DNA of 9,316 nucleotides from assembly GCF_049651565.1 (NCBI RefSeq), contig NZ_JBASCI010000129.1:1-9316 (forward strand), given 5' to 3'. Positions within the stretch are counted from its first letter, which is position 1. The number at the start of each line of letters is the position of its first letter. Under the pieces are notes generated by a model. The model saw only the letters and a list, made by a program, of their open reading frames with translations, did no database searches and had not been told where the DNA came from. Source of the stretch: Brooklawnia sp049651565 (lineage in GTDB: Bacteria; Actinomycetota; Actinomycetes; Propionibacteriales; Propionibacteriaceae). A program made the position numbers and the translations under genes. Of the stretch, positions 1 to 7,317 are shown one piece after another.

Positions 1-283
1 CGCCCGCACCTACCTGCTCGGGGTGGCCCCGCTGCACTTCCAGACCGCGGACGCCATCGCCGACCAGGCCGCCGTGCTGGCCGGCGCCGCCATGCCACCG
101 AAGTGGATGAACACCCTGCAAGGCCAGATCGCCGCGATCAGCACCGAGCAGGCCAGTCAGGCCTTCGCCGAGGTCGTGCGTCCCGAACAGCTCAGCGTGG
201 TGCTCTGCGGGGACGCCGACCGGCTGGTGGACGACCTGGCCGCCGCCGGGTTGGCGGCCGAGGTCGTCACGCTCGAGCCGTGA
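1..283 (+). CDS. M16-family (pitrilysin/insulinase-like) peptidase, C-terminal fragment
   Basis: Only the last 93 residues are present; the reading frame is open from base 2 and ends at TGA 281-283. The visible part fits the end of an M16 C-terminal domain: an alpha-helical stretch (FQTADAIADQAA), then the MPPKWMNTLQGQIAAI segment, where these proteins typically have a 'leave turn, helix, iteration over residues' pattern, then AFAEVVRPEQLSVVLCGDAD, which matches the family's closing strand in which a residue called 'P..L..VVVGD' precedes the last helix. M16 proteins are two-domain clamshell zinc peptidases or their non-catalytic partners. The zinc motif HXXEH lies in the N-terminal half, outside the window, so activity cannot be judged. 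The gene ends five bases before the stop codon of the convergent UPF0182 gene, with no clear terminator between them. The family call rests on this short C-terminal pattern only. Confidence 0.65.
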   Translation, partial: ARTYLLGVAPLHFQTADAIADQAAVLAGAAMPPKWMNTLQGQIAAISTEQASQAFAEVVRPEQLSVVLCGDADRLVDDLAAAGLAAEVVTLEP

Positions 284-288
284 GGGCC

Positions 289-3186
289 TCAGCCCATCGC
301 GTTCTGGGCGTCTGACAACCGCTGGCGGGCGATATCAACCTGCCGCTGGTACTCGCCCAGGTCGCCATCCCGAAGTGCCTGATCGGCGGCGGTGTAGGCG
401 TTGGCGGCGGCATCCAGGGCGGCCTGCACTGCCGCCACACCAGTGGTCGGGGCGGCCGGACCCTCTCCAGGTGCCTGTGGCTGCAACGGTTCCTCGTCGG
501 TGGTCACCCCGGCGTCCCCCTCGAAGACCATGTCGAGGGCCTGCTGGAGGGTCTCGCCGATGCCGATGTGGTCACCGAACCGCACCACCACGAAGCGCAG
601 CAGCGGGTACGAGGACTCGGCCTTGCCCTGGGTGTAGATCGGGTTGACGTAGATCAGGCCCCCGCCGAGCGGCAGCGTCAGCAGGTTGCCGTAGACCGGC
701 TCGGCCGCCCCCTGGCTGGTGAACGGCAGCAGCGCCTGCTGGACGCGCTGGTCGGTCTGGATGGCGTTGAACGTCTGGTTCGGGCCCGGGATCTGGCGGG
801 TGTCGGAAAGCCTCAACACCCTGATCCGGCCGTAGTCCTGGCTGGCGGCGTCGGCTACCACCGCCATGTAGGCGCCCAGGTTCTCGCGCTCATTGGGGAC
901 GAAGACCGTGGTCTGGCTGAACACCGGGGCCGGGTCACCCGGCCACTTGATGGACAGGAAGTACGCCGGCTCCTTGGTGTCGGTGGAGCGCGGGTCGTCC
1001 GGGATCCGCCAAAGGTCGGACTGCTGGTACCAGGCGTCCGGGTTGGTCATGTGGTAGCGGCTCAGGATCTGGCGCTGAACCTTGAAGAAGTCCTGCGGGT
1101 AGCGCAGGTGCGCCATCAGGTCGGGCGTGATCTCGTCAGCCGACTTGAGCATGCCCGGATAGACCTTGTCCCAGGTCTGCAGCACCGGATCCTCGGTGTC
1201 CCACGCGTACAGCGAAACCGAGCCGTTGTAGGCGTCCACCACGGCCTTCACCGAGTTGCGCATGTAGTTGATGTCACGCCGCTCGGCGCCGATCGGGGTC
1301 CAGCTGATGTTGGAGTCGCTGGTCGCATTCGCCAGGTCGACCCGCTGGGAGTTCGGGTAACTGTTCGACGTGCTGTAGCCATCCAGAATCCACACGACAC
1401 GCCCGTCCACCACCGCCGGGTAGGGATCCTTGTCGATGTTCAGCCACGGGGCGACCTTCGCCACCCGCTCGGCCGGCGTCCGGTCGAACAGCATCACCGA
1501 GTTGGAGTGCACCCGGTTGCTGAGCAGCAGGTTGATGTCGCCCATCCGGGCCGCGAACAGCGACCGGACCAGGAAGTTGCCCACCGGCACCCCGCCGGTG
1601 CCGCTGTAGGTGGTGTAGGTCTCACCACCGGACTCACCGCCACCGGGGGTGTCCAGCTCGATCGGGCCCTCGCCCTCGCGTCCACCGACCACCGAGTAGT
1701 CGATGGTGTTCTCGCCGAAGTACACCCGTGGTTCGGTCTGGTCCAGCGCGCCCACCGGCGGGATGTCGCTGACGATCCAGCTCGGCTCGCCGCTGGGCTG
1801 GCGGCGGTTGCCGTAGGCCCCGACCATGGCGTAGCCGTGGGTGTAGACGGTGTGGACGTTGTTCCACGTCTGGTTCTCCGGGGGCAGACCCGACACGTTG
1901 ATCTCGCGGACCGCGACGATCGCATCGGTCTCCTGCTCGTCGATGGTGTAGCGGTCGACGTCCAGCACGTCGGGGAACGAGTAGTAGCCACGCACCTGTT
2001 GCAGTTGCTCGAAGGTGGGCGAGATGACCTGCGGGTCCATCAGCCGGATGCCCGGCAACGCCTCGGCGTCGGCGATCAGCTGCCCGGCGCTGACCTCGGT
2101 CTCGGCGGCGTAGTCGGTGATCTCGACATCGGTCAGGCCGTACGCCTCCCGGGTGGCGGCGATCTGGTTCACGATGTACGGCCGCTCCCGGTCGGGCTCG
2201 TTCGGCCGGACGTCGAATCGCTGCACCAGGCCCGGGTACAGACCCTGCAAGATCAGGCTGGACGCCACCGCCAGCGCAACAGCCGCACCCGGCAGGATCC
2301 AGCGGCGCAGCCGGGCGTTGACGAAGAAGATCAGGGCACAGACCACGCAGATGATCGCCATGATCAGCTTCGCGGTGATCCGCGCATTGTCGTCGGTGTA
2401 GCCGATGCCGGTCATCAGGTCGTCGTTGTCGGAGATCGCGAACACGTAGCGGCCCAGCCACTGGTCGACCGCGATAGCGAGCAGGATCAACCCCATCAGC
2501 ACCGACATGTGGGCCTGGGCGCTCAAGGTGAACGGGTTACTGACGCTGATCTCGGGCGCCTGCCCCTCCATCGGGGCGCTGACCCGCAGCGGATTGGTCC
2601 GCATCGAGCCGTTGATGAAGTGCACCGCAGCGGCGGCCAGCAGCGAGATGATCAGCGTCCAGGTGAGATGGCTGACCACGAACCGCCACCAGGGCAACTC
2701 GAAGACGAAGAAGGCGTTGTCCAGCCCGAAGTACGGATCGGTGGTACCGAACGGGGCCCGGTTCCACCACGCCAGGAACAGGTTCACGTTGGCGACCGAG
2801 CTGATCCCGGCCAGGATGCCGAGCACCACCGCCGGGACCGCGATGAACAGGATGGTGCGTCCGTCCATCACCTGCCGGTAGCGGCTGAGCGTGGAAGATG
2901 AGGTCGCGGGCTTCGGTCCTGACTGCCTGGGACGCAGCCGGTACGCGATCGCCATGTTGATCCAGACCGCGACACCCATCAGGGCGCCGAACAGCAGGAA
3001 CAGGCCGACCGTGCTGATCAGCCACACCCGGAAGACCTGGGTGGCCTCAACCGATCGGTACCACAGGAAGTCGGTCCACAGGCGGGAGAACAGCATGAAC
3101 CCCAACACCAACACTGCGAGGATCGCGATGGTTGGGGCCAGCGCTCCGCGGCGGGAATCGGACCGTTCACCGGTCGTCGTGCTCAT
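289..3186 (-). CDS. UPF0182 family large integral membrane protein
   Basis: The protein has 965 residues, close to the usual length of about 950-1000 for this actinobacterial family (Rv3193c in Mycobacterium tuberculosis is a member). About seven hydrophobic segments lie in the first third, near residues 16-34, 55-80, 111-131, 165-191, 226-248, 270-291 and 297-317. A large, probably extracytoplasmic domain follows (about 330-885), then a Pro/Gly/Glu-rich linker and a helical Ala/Gln-rich tail. The molecular function of the family is not established. The start is ATG at 3184-3186: it begins MSTTTGERSD, has an AAGGAA ribosome site at 3191-3196, and shares four bases (ATGA) with the end of the PPA1309 gene. 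The same frame stays open upstream to 3483, but that stretch lies inside the PPA1309 gene and has no family resemblance. It is the last gene of the PDZ protease-PPA1309-UPF0182 operon. Confidence 0.9.
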   Translation of the reverse strand: MSTTTGERSDSRRGALAPTIAILAVLVLGFMLFSRLWTDFLWYRSVEATQVFRVWLISTVGLFLLFGALMGVAVWINMAIAYRLRPRQSGPKPATSSSTLSRYRQVMDGRTILFIAVPAVVLGILAGISSVANVNLFLAWWNRAPFGTTDPYFGLDNAFFVFELPWWRFVVSHLTWTLIISLLAAAAVHFINGSMRTNPLRVSAPMEGQAPEISVSNPFTLSAQAHMSVLMGLILLAIAVDQWLGRYVFAISDNDDLMTGIGYTDDNARITAKLIMAIICVVCALIFFVNARLRRWILPGAAVALAVASSLILQGLYPGLVQRFDVRPNEPDRERPYIVNQIAATREAYGLTDVEITDYAAETEVSAGQLIADAEALPGIRLMDPQVISPTFEQLQQVRGYYSFPDVLDVDRYTIDEQETDAIVAVREINVSGLPPENQTWNNVHTVYTHGYAMVGAYGNRRQPSGEPSWIVSDIPPVGALDQTEPRVYFGENTIDYSVVGGREGEGPIELDTPGGGESGGETYTTYSGTGGVPVGNFLVRSLFAARMGDINLLLSNRVHSNSVMLFDRTPAERVAKVAPWLNIDKDPYPAVVDGRVVWILDGYSTSNSYPNSQRVDLANATSDSNISWTPIGAERRDINYMRNSVKAVVDAYNGSVSLYAWDTEDPVLQTWDKVYPGMLKSADEITPDLMAHLRYPQDFFKVQRQILSRYHMTNPDAWYQQSDLWRIPDDPRSTDTKEPAYFLSIKWPGDPAPVFSQTTVFVPNERENLGAYMAVVADAASQDYGRIRVLRLSDTRQIPGPNQTFNAIQTDQRVQQALLPFTSQGAAEPVYGNLLTLPLGGGLIYVNPIYTQGKAESSYPLLRFVVVRFGDHIGIGETLQQALDMVFEGDAGVTTDEEPLQPQAPGEGPAAPTTGVAAVQAALDAAANAYTAADQALRDGDLGEYQRQVDIARQRLSDAQNAMG

Positions 3187-3731
3187 TGGTTTCCTTCGTT
3201 GTCGTGCAGCGTCCATGCCACAGCTTGGGTGAGGGCGGGCACCATGTCCGCCCCCACCAGGAGGTCTTCGGGATTCGAGGCCAGCCTGGCCACGCAATGG
3301 GTTATCGGCTCGCCCTCGGCCTGCCGCAGCGCACCAGCCACCACCCGCAGGTCGCGACGTTGGGGATGGTTGGCGACGAACTCGGCTGCCAGTTGCGGGT
3401 CGCGGGGAAGTTCCGCCTCCAGCTCGGCGGGCAGGAAGCTGCGTTCGGTGGCCAGCGCGCAGCCGGCGACCGTCGCCGGCCAACCGATTCCGGAAAGGGC
3501 CGTCAACAGGTCGGTGCCGGGGTGGAACTCGTCCTGCTCGATCGACGACAGCGAGCCCTCGGCGGTCACCGTGAGCTGGTCGACCAGGCCCGGCTCGGCC
3601 GCGAGCAGTTCCTCGGTCGGGACCAGGGCGAACAGCCGGGCGGGTTGGTCCCAGCCCGCCTGCCCGACGAAGCGTTCTATCTCGACCAGCCCGGCCAGTA
3701 GCCGTTCGGCCTGTTCGGTGGGGCTCAGCAT
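3183..3731 (-). CDS. PPA1309 family protein
   Basis: This is a 182-residue soluble protein with no signal peptide or membrane segment. I recognise it as PPA1309-like by the order WDQPARLFALVPT (about residues 27-39), GIGWPATVAGCALATER (about 81-97), ANHPQRRDLRVVAGALR (about 119-135) and LLVGADMVPALTQAV (about 157-171), features shared by actinobacterial proteins that sit beside UPF0182. Their function is unknown. The start ATG at 3729-3731 overlaps the last seven bases of the PDZ protease gene, with a modest AGGTG ribosome site upstream, and its TGA overlaps the UPF0182 ATG by four bases. Translation of the three genes is therefore probably coupled, which suggests that the protein works with, or is needed in proportion to, its membrane-bound neighbours. 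This last point is inference. Confidence 0.75.
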   Translation of the reverse strand: MLSPTEQAERLLAGLVEIERFVGQAGWDQPARLFALVPTEELLAAEPGLVDQLTVTAEGSLSSIEQDEFHPGTDLLTALSGIGWPATVAGCALATERSFLPAELEAELPRDPQLAAEFVANHPQRRDLRVVAGALRQAEGEPITHCVARLASNPEDLLVGADMVPALTQAVAWTLHDNEGNQ

Positions 3732-4771
3732 CTGGGCACCTGCTCGGCGGTCGAAGGGTGCTTGAGCAGCTCCAGGCTCGCGGCCGCGTCCCGCAGCGTG
3801 GTGACCCGGACCAGGGTCATCGACGTCTTGAAACCCTGGGCGTCGGCGCAGTTGCCGGCCGGCACCAGCATGATCTCGGCGCCGGCACGTTCGGCGCCAC
3901 GGATCTTCTGGCGCAACGCTCCAATGCCGCCCACCTCACCGGACGCGGACACCACTCCGGTCGCGGCGACGTTGCGTCCGTCGATCAGCGAGCCGGGGGT
4001 GAGCGCTTCGTAAACCGCCAGCCCGAATGCCAGCCCACCCGATGGCCCGACCACCTCGGGATCCACTCCGAACTCGACCTGGACCGAGTGCTGGTAGCTG
4101 TTCTCCAGCTCGATGCCCAGCTTGGCGACCGACGGGTCGTCCTGCGCCGCGACGGTGGTGACCGATACCTCGAACTGCCGGTTGGCGCGCACCAACCCGA
4201 GCCGCACCACCGTCCCGGGTACGACCTGGGCGAGGACGGCCTGCACATCCGCGCGGCGGGAGACCACCGAACCGTCCACCGACGTCACCAGGTCACCCAC
4301 CTCGACCTTGCCGTAGGCGGGCCCGGAACTGGACACCTGCGTCACCAATGGCAGCGGCGTGACCGGGATGCCAGCCTCCACCAGCGCAGCCACCACGGCC
4401 TCGCGTTGCGAGGTGACCATCTGCTGGACCGCGTTCGCCTGCTGCTGGGTGGCTGGCCGGCCGATCGGGTAGACCACCTCGCGCGGCAGCACCGTCTGGG
4501 CCGGCAGCAGGTAGGCGATGAAGGCCTGCGGCAGGCTCATGTCGGACTCACGTCTGGTGACCGCGACCGTTGCCAGTTGCAGCTCACCCTCGGTCGGGTA
4601 GGTGGTGGCTCCGCTGATCTGCAATACCGGCTCGCCGTCCTCGGCACCCAGCACGTTGGTGGCCTTGCCGGGTGTCCAGCTGACGAACGGCACCGGAATC
4701 AGTGAAACCAGTGCGATGAGCACGACGAACAGGGCTGTGGACACCGTTGCCGTCCAGCCCTGTTTGGTCAT
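3725..4771 (-). CDS. Membrane-anchored PDZ domain / Lon-like serine protease
   Basis: The protein has 348 residues, near the 340 typical of this family (Rv3194c in M. tuberculosis). Order of parts: one N-terminal membrane anchor (about 8-30) with a short cytoplasmic head, an extracytoplasmic alpha/beta region, a PDZ domain (about 141-205; GKVEVGDLVTSVDG is the typical core) and a C-terminal Lon-type proteolytic domain (about 215-335). The catalytic dyad is visible: Ser244 in VGPSGG and Lys289 in GGIGALRQK. They are 45 residues apart, against 43 between Ser679 and Lys722 of E. coli Lon, and the surrounding GPSGG and TGVVSASGEVGGIG match Lon. The ATPase domain of Lon is absent. The likely role is cleavage of envelope or membrane substrates outside the membrane. 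The start ATG 4769-4771 has GAGGTGA just upstream. It is the first gene of a three-gene operon and overlaps the next gene by seven bases. Confidence 0.9.
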   Translation of the reverse strand: MTKQGWTATVSTALFVVLIALVSLIPVPFVSWTPGKATNVLGAEDGEPVLQISGATTYPTEGELQLATVAVTRRESDMSLPQAFIAYLLPAQTVLPREVVYPIGRPATQQQANAVQQMVTSQREAVVAALVEAGIPVTPLPLVTQVSSSGPAYGKVEVGDLVTSVDGSVVSRRADVQAVLAQVVPGTVVRLGLVRANRQFEVSVTTVAAQDDPSVAKLGIELENSYQHSVQVEFGVDPEVVGPSGGLAFGLAVYEALTPGSLIDGRNVAATGVVSASGEVGGIGALRQKIRGAERAGAEIMLVPAGNCADAQGFKTSMTLVRVTTLRDAAASLELLKHPSTAEQVPRC

Positions 4772-4892
4772 GCAGTCACCTCACATGCGGTTGGTTTACG
4801 CCAATCACCCTACCGGCTGTCGCCAACCGGCCGTCCAGCGGTTGCGCGCTGCGGGACAATGGACGCAATCAACACTGACGAAACGGTGAGCA
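4772..4892. promoter_or_regulatory. Divergent intergenic region with a candidate -10 for the PDZ protease operon
   Basis: The 121 bases separate the leftward PDZ protease operon from the rightward DUF2342 gene. On the minus strand TAGGGT (plus-strand 4807-4812) fits the actinobacterial TANNNT -10 pattern and would place the transcript start near 4800, about 29 bases before the protease ATG, leaving room for its GAGGTGA ribosome site. The only -35-like hexamer, TGGACG, is 19 bases further upstream and imperfect. For the plus-strand gene, GACAAT at 4855-4860 is the best -10 candidate but no matching -35 is seen. The PafBC-type element found near 9150 is absent here. Confidence 0.35.
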
Positions 4893-6260
4893 ATGAACGA
4901 CGAGACATCAGGTACCGGTCGCAATCCCGATCCTGAAGACCCCATGGCGAAGTGGTTCGCCCAGTTCAACACCCCCGGCGGCCAATTCGACCTACAGGCA
5001 CTGCTCGCCCAGGTGCAGCGCGCCATGTCGGCCATGTCGGGACGCACCGACGCGTCCGGTATCGACTGGGCTCAGACCACCTCGGCGGCCCGGCACGTGG
5101 TTGCCTCGCTGGGGCCCGATCCGTCGCCCACCAGCAGCGAGCAGCGTGAGGTTGCCGAAGCCGCGCGGCTGTCGACGCTGTGGCTCGACCAGCACGTCGC
5201 CTTCGACCAACTGACCAGGCCGCCGGCTGCGTGGAGCCGCGCCGAGTGGGTGGAGCAGACCACCAAGTCCTGGCGCACCGTCGCCGAACCCATCGCCACC
5301 CGGATTGCCGACGCCCTGGCCAACTCGTTCGGCCAGCAGTTCGAGGGCGCCGAGGGCGCCCACCCCGAACTCGCCCAGTTCAGCGCCATGTTCGCCCCCA
5401 TGCTGCGGGCATCCGCCGGTTCGATGTACGCCATGCAGTTGGCGAAGGCCATCGGCAAGATCGCCAGCGAGATCGTGTCGGGAAGCGAGATCGGCCTGCA
5501 ACTGCTCCCGCAGCCACAGGTGGTCCTGCTGCCGGCCAACCTGGCCAAGTTCGGCCAGGGGCTGGGGATAGCGGAAGGCGATGTGCGGCTCTACCTCACC
5601 GTTCGTGAGGAGGCCAGGCAGCGGCTGTTCGCCCAGGCGGGTTGGCTTGGCTCGCACGTGCTGTCGCTGCTCGAGCAGTACGCCCGCGAGATCATCATCG
5701 ACGTCGGCGCCATGACCAGCGCCCTCGACGTGGACGACATCTCGCAGCTCACTCCCGAGCGACTCGGCCAGTTGAGCGAACAACTGCAGGGAAAGCTGTT
5801 CTCCCCCACCCAGACACCTCAGCAGGTGGAGATCCTGGGCAGGCTGGAGACGCTGCTGGCGTTGGTGGAGGGTTGGGTGGACGAGGTCACCGGGAACACC
5901 GTGGCGGCCTGGATGCCGCACGCGGCAGCCCCGCTCGCCGAGGCGGTGCGGCGACGCAGGGCGACCGACAACCCGACACAGGAGATGTTCTCGACCCTGG
6001 TGGGGTTGGATATCCGGCCGCGCCGGGTGCGGGACGCGGCGAACCTGTGGGCGATCCTGACCAGGCACCGCGGGGTGTCCGGCCGGGACGCGGTCTGGTC
6101 GCACCCCGACCTGATGCCGACCGCCGAGGACCTGGACGATCCGCTGCGACTCGTCGGCGATGGCGGCGACGAGGCGGAGGCGGACGACATGGACCGGGCG
6201 CTGGCCCAACTGCTGGAGCAGGCGGAGCAGGAACGCCGCGACGACACCGGCCAGGGCTGA
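4893..6260 (+). CDS. DUF2342 / Zincin_2 family protein (metalloprotease-like fold)
   Basis: This 455-residue protein resembles the actinobacterial DUF2342/Zincin_2 family, often labelled zinc-dependent metalloprotease or putative hydrolase (Rv3195-like, about 470 residues). The recognisable core runs from about residue 205 to 400: QPQVVLLPANL, then LYLTVREEARQRLF (234-246), a buried WLGSHVLSLLEQYAREI helix, LLALVEGWVDEVT (321-333) and RRRATDNPTQEMFSTLVGLDIRPRR (353-378). E326 in VEGWVDEV may be the glutamate equivalent to the third zinc ligand. The active-site stretch reads REEAR (238-242), which lacks both histidines of an HEXXH motif, so catalytic zinc binding is doubtful. The start ATG 4893 follows GGTGAG at 4885-4890, which is rather close. 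A later in-frame ATG at 4944 is a poorer choice because it cuts into the conserved N terminus. The gene stands divergent from the PDZ operon, an arrangement also found in M. tuberculosis (Rv3194c/Rv3195). Confidence 0.85.
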   Translation: MNDETSGTGRNPDPEDPMAKWFAQFNTPGGQFDLQALLAQVQRAMSAMSGRTDASGIDWAQTTSAARHVVASLGPDPSPTSSEQREVAEAARLSTLWLDQHVAFDQLTRPPAAWSRAEWVEQTTKSWRTVAEPIATRIADALANSFGQQFEGAEGAHPELAQFSAMFAPMLRASAGSMYAMQLAKAIGKIASEIVSGSEIGLQLLPQPQVVLLPANLAKFGQGLGIAEGDVRLYLTVREEARQRLFAQAGWLGSHVLSLLEQYAREIIIDVGAMTSALDVDDISQLTPERLGQLSEQLQGKLFSPTQTPQQVEILGRLETLLALVEGWVDEVTGNTVAAWMPHAAAPLAEAVRRRRATDNPTQEMFSTLVGLDIRPRRVRDAANLWAILTRHRGVSGRDAVWSHPDLMPTAEDLDDPLRLVGDGGDEAEADDMDRALAQLLEQAEQERRDDTGQG

Positions 6261-6266
6261 GCCGGC

Positions 6267-6293
6267 GGCTGGTCAGCCGGCGGCGGACCAGCC
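6267..6293. terminator. Candidate bidirectional hairpin at the convergent junction
   Basis: GGCTGGTC (6267-6274) and GACCAGCC (6286-6293) form a perfect 8-base stem around an 11-base GC-rich loop. It lies just after the DUF2342 stop and overlaps the last codons and stop of the convergent M48 gene. There is no T-run on either side, so it is at best a U-less terminator of the kind seen in GC-rich actinobacteria. It could also be a by-product of coding sequence. Confidence 0.3.
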
Positions 6294-6854
6294 CTCCAGG
6301 AAGCCTTCCGCCCGTTCCGCACTGGGATAGTTGGCCAGCAACTGCCGGAACCGGCGGCCATGGTTCGGCTCGACCAGGTGGACCAGTTCGTGGGCGAGCA
6401 CATAGTCCAGCACCCAGTCGGGCATCGCCTGGACGCGATGGCTGACCCGGATGGCGCCTGAATCGGTGCTGCAGGACGCCCACCGGTGGTCCATGTTCGT
6501 CACCCAGCGCACCGACGTCGGACGCAGTTCGTGGCCGGCCGCGGCGTCCAGGTAGCGGGACGCCACCTGCACCGCACGGGCCGCAAGTTCGGCGTCGGAG
6601 CCGGCCGGCGTGGTCCTCTTGTCCGCCAGCCGCTGCACCATCTTGTCCACCCACTGCTGTTCGGCGGCGGCGCTCAGGTGCGCCGGCAGCAGGATGATGA
6701 TGCGATCCGCCTCGACGCGGGCCGACACCGTACTGCGTCGCCTGGCGCTGCGGCGAACCTCAACTTGGGTGATGCCGGAGGGCAGCCCGGGCGCCTTCAG
6801 GGCCGCGGTGGGCAGCACCTCGCTGGCGGGACGGGCAGCAGCTCGTGGTGGCAT
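6273..6854 (-). CDS. YgjP-like M48 family zinc metallopeptidase (DUF45)
   Basis: The protein has 193 residues. The zinc motif HELVH lies at 155-159, with E156 as catalytic base and H165 in EPNHGRRF as the likely third ligand; this H-E-x-x-H-x5-H spacing is that of the YgjP/DUF45 group. RWASCS (124-129) matches the RWGSCS signature just before the catalytic helix. The N-terminal part (about 30-60, VEVRRSARRRSTVSARV then RIIILLPAHLS) is the usual beta-rich start. There is no signal peptide or membrane segment, so a cytoplasmic location is likely. Physiological substrates are not established for this family. The start ATG 6852-6854 has an almost ideal ribosome site, AAGGAGG, four bases upstream. 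The gene converges on DUF2342 with a 12-base gap. Its upstream region is the structured spacer 6855-7116. Confidence 0.9.
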   Translation of the reverse strand: MPPRAAARPASEVLPTAALKAPGLPSGITQVEVRRSARRRSTVSARVEADRIIILLPAHLSAAAEQQWVDKMVQRLADKRTTPAGSDAELAARAVQVASRYLDAAAGHELRPTSVRWVTNMDHRWASCSTDSGAIRVSHRVQAMPDWVLDYVLAHELVHLVEPNHGRRFRQLLANYPSAERAEGFLEGWSAAG

Positions 6855-6863
6855 GGTTCCTCC

Positions 6864-6893
6864 TTGACGTCGGGCGGAATTCGGCAGTACGGT
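6864..6893 (+). promoter_or_regulatory. Candidate sigma-70-type promoter facing DUF5679
   Basis: TTGACG (6864-6869) is five of six matches to the -35 consensus and lies 18 bases before TACGGT (6888-6893), a TANNNT -10. Transcription would start around 6900, exactly at the left arm of the 6901-6963 stem, giving either a small structured RNA or a leader of about 217 bases for DUF5679. The -35 starts only ten bases from the divergent M48 start codon and overlaps the edge of its ribosome site, so the match could be fortuitous. Confidence 0.35.
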
Positions 6894-7000
6894 GACGGGC
6901 GAGGCCCTCGGAGAGCCGGACGCACGCAGGGGAAGGCGTGCGATACCAGGCCCCGAGGGTCTTCCTTGTACTGACTTCAGGTACCTCTGCCGTATTCGCC
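6873..7000. repeat. Nested inverted repeats, candidate structured RNA or operator region
   Basis: Three nested pairings are visible. The outer one joins 6873-6887 with 6987-7000: six pairs CGGCAG/CTGCCG, one T-T mismatch, four AT-rich pairs, a bulged G, then three GC pairs. A middle one joins 6901-6911 with 6953-6963: seven Watson-Crick pairs CCCTCGG/CCGAGGG, extended by four more if G-U is allowed on the plus strand. An inner hairpin CGCACGC (6921-6927)/GCGTGCG (6936-6942) closes an eight-base loop. No open reading frame with family resemblance covers it. Read on the minus strand, the outer stem ends ten bases before the M48 ribosome site, as a cis-regulatory leader would. The G-U pairs favour the plus strand. 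I do not recognise a known riboswitch or RNA family. Confidence 0.4.
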
Positions 7001-7037
7001 GCGCCGGTTACGCCTGCGGCTGCAATACCTGTGTGAC

Positions 7038-7043
7038 TAGAAT
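7038..7043 (+). promoter_or_regulatory. Candidate -10 element of DUF5679
   Basis: TAGAAT agrees well with the -10 consensus and would start transcription near 7050, leaving a leader of about 67 bases that ends in the AAGGAG ribosome site of DUF5679. The hexamer 17-18 bases upstream is not -35-like. A short CCGC-TCA-GCGG hairpin at 7046-7056 lies at the predicted start point. Confidence 0.35.
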
Positions 7044-7116
7044 CACCGCTCAGCGGCTGGTATCCGCCACGCGGGTGCCGGCCTCGCACAACAGGCCCCA
7101 CACCAAGGAGAAGGCG

Positions 7117-7278
7117 ATGGCCGACGAAACCTATGAAGGCGAGTTCTACTGCGTCAAGTGCAAGGAGAAGCGGGAAGCCAAGGGCAACGTGGTGGTCAAC
7201 GATCGGGGGACCAAGATGGCCAAGGCCAAGTGCCCGGTTTGCGGGACCAACCTGAACCGGATCCTGGGGCGCGCCTGA
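7117..7278 (+). CDS. DUF5679 family small zinc-ribbon protein
   Basis: This 53-residue protein carries two CXXC pairs, CVKC (12-15) and CPVC (39-42), 23 residues apart, joined by a basic, strand-forming segment (KGNVVVNDRGTKMAKAK). This is a classic zinc ribbon and fits the actinobacterial DUF5679 family, whose role is unknown. The TKMAKAKCPVCGT segment resembles the half of a zinc ribbon in which 'K..A.CP.CG' precedes the last strand. The start ATG 7117 is fixed by a good ribosome site, AAGGAG at 7105-7110, six bases upstream. The frame remains open upstream to 6892, but that stretch has no zinc-ribbon character and lies in the structured spacer. It is transcribed alone: divergent from M48 and convergent with uvrD2. 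Confidence 0.88.
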   Translation: MADETYEGEFYCVKCKEKREAKGNVVVNDRGTKMAKAKCPVCGTNLNRILGRA

Positions 7279-7292
7279 CGGCATTCTCCGCG

Positions 7293-7317
7293 GTGGGCGC
7301 ATTTCACTGTTGCCCAT
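7293..7317. terminator. Weak hairpin between DUF5679 and uvrD2
   Basis: GTGGGCG (7293-7299) can pair with TGCCCAT (7311-7317): five Watson-Crick pairs plus G-U at both ends, around an 11-base loop. It spans the last codons of the helicase gene, and there is no T-run. It is the only candidate terminator structure in the 25-base gap between these convergent genes, so it is listed with low confidence. Confidence 0.2.

Noticed and set aside
281..295. Hairpins TGAG-GGC-CTCA and GGGC-CTCA-GCCC as a terminator between the M16 and UPF0182 genes
   Set aside because: The stems are only four pairs, mutually exclusive, and have no T-run.
568..2901. Plus-strand open frame of 777 codons inside the UPF0182 gene
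   Set aside because: It is antisense to a clear family gene, has no recognisable domain, is rich in Arg, Gly and His as GC-rich shadow frames are, and lacks a ribosome site.
3187..3483. N-terminal extension of UPF0182
   Set aside because: The frame is open but lies in another frame within the PPA1309 gene; the ATG at 3186 has a ribosome site and a family-like N terminus.
5023..5040. Tandem 9-base repeat GCCATGTCG in the DUF2342 gene
   Set aside because: It encodes AMSAMS within an ordinary helical segment, with only two copies; not a meaningful repeat element.
6892..7116. Upstream extension of DUF5679 to 128 residues
   Set aside because: The added residues have no zinc-ribbon character and cover the inverted repeats; ATG 7117 has an AAGGAG site at the right distance.
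6855..7116. A whiB7 gene, as found near uvrD2 in mycobacteria
   Set aside because: No frame in this spacer has the four-cysteine pattern or the AT-hook-like basic end of WhiB7.
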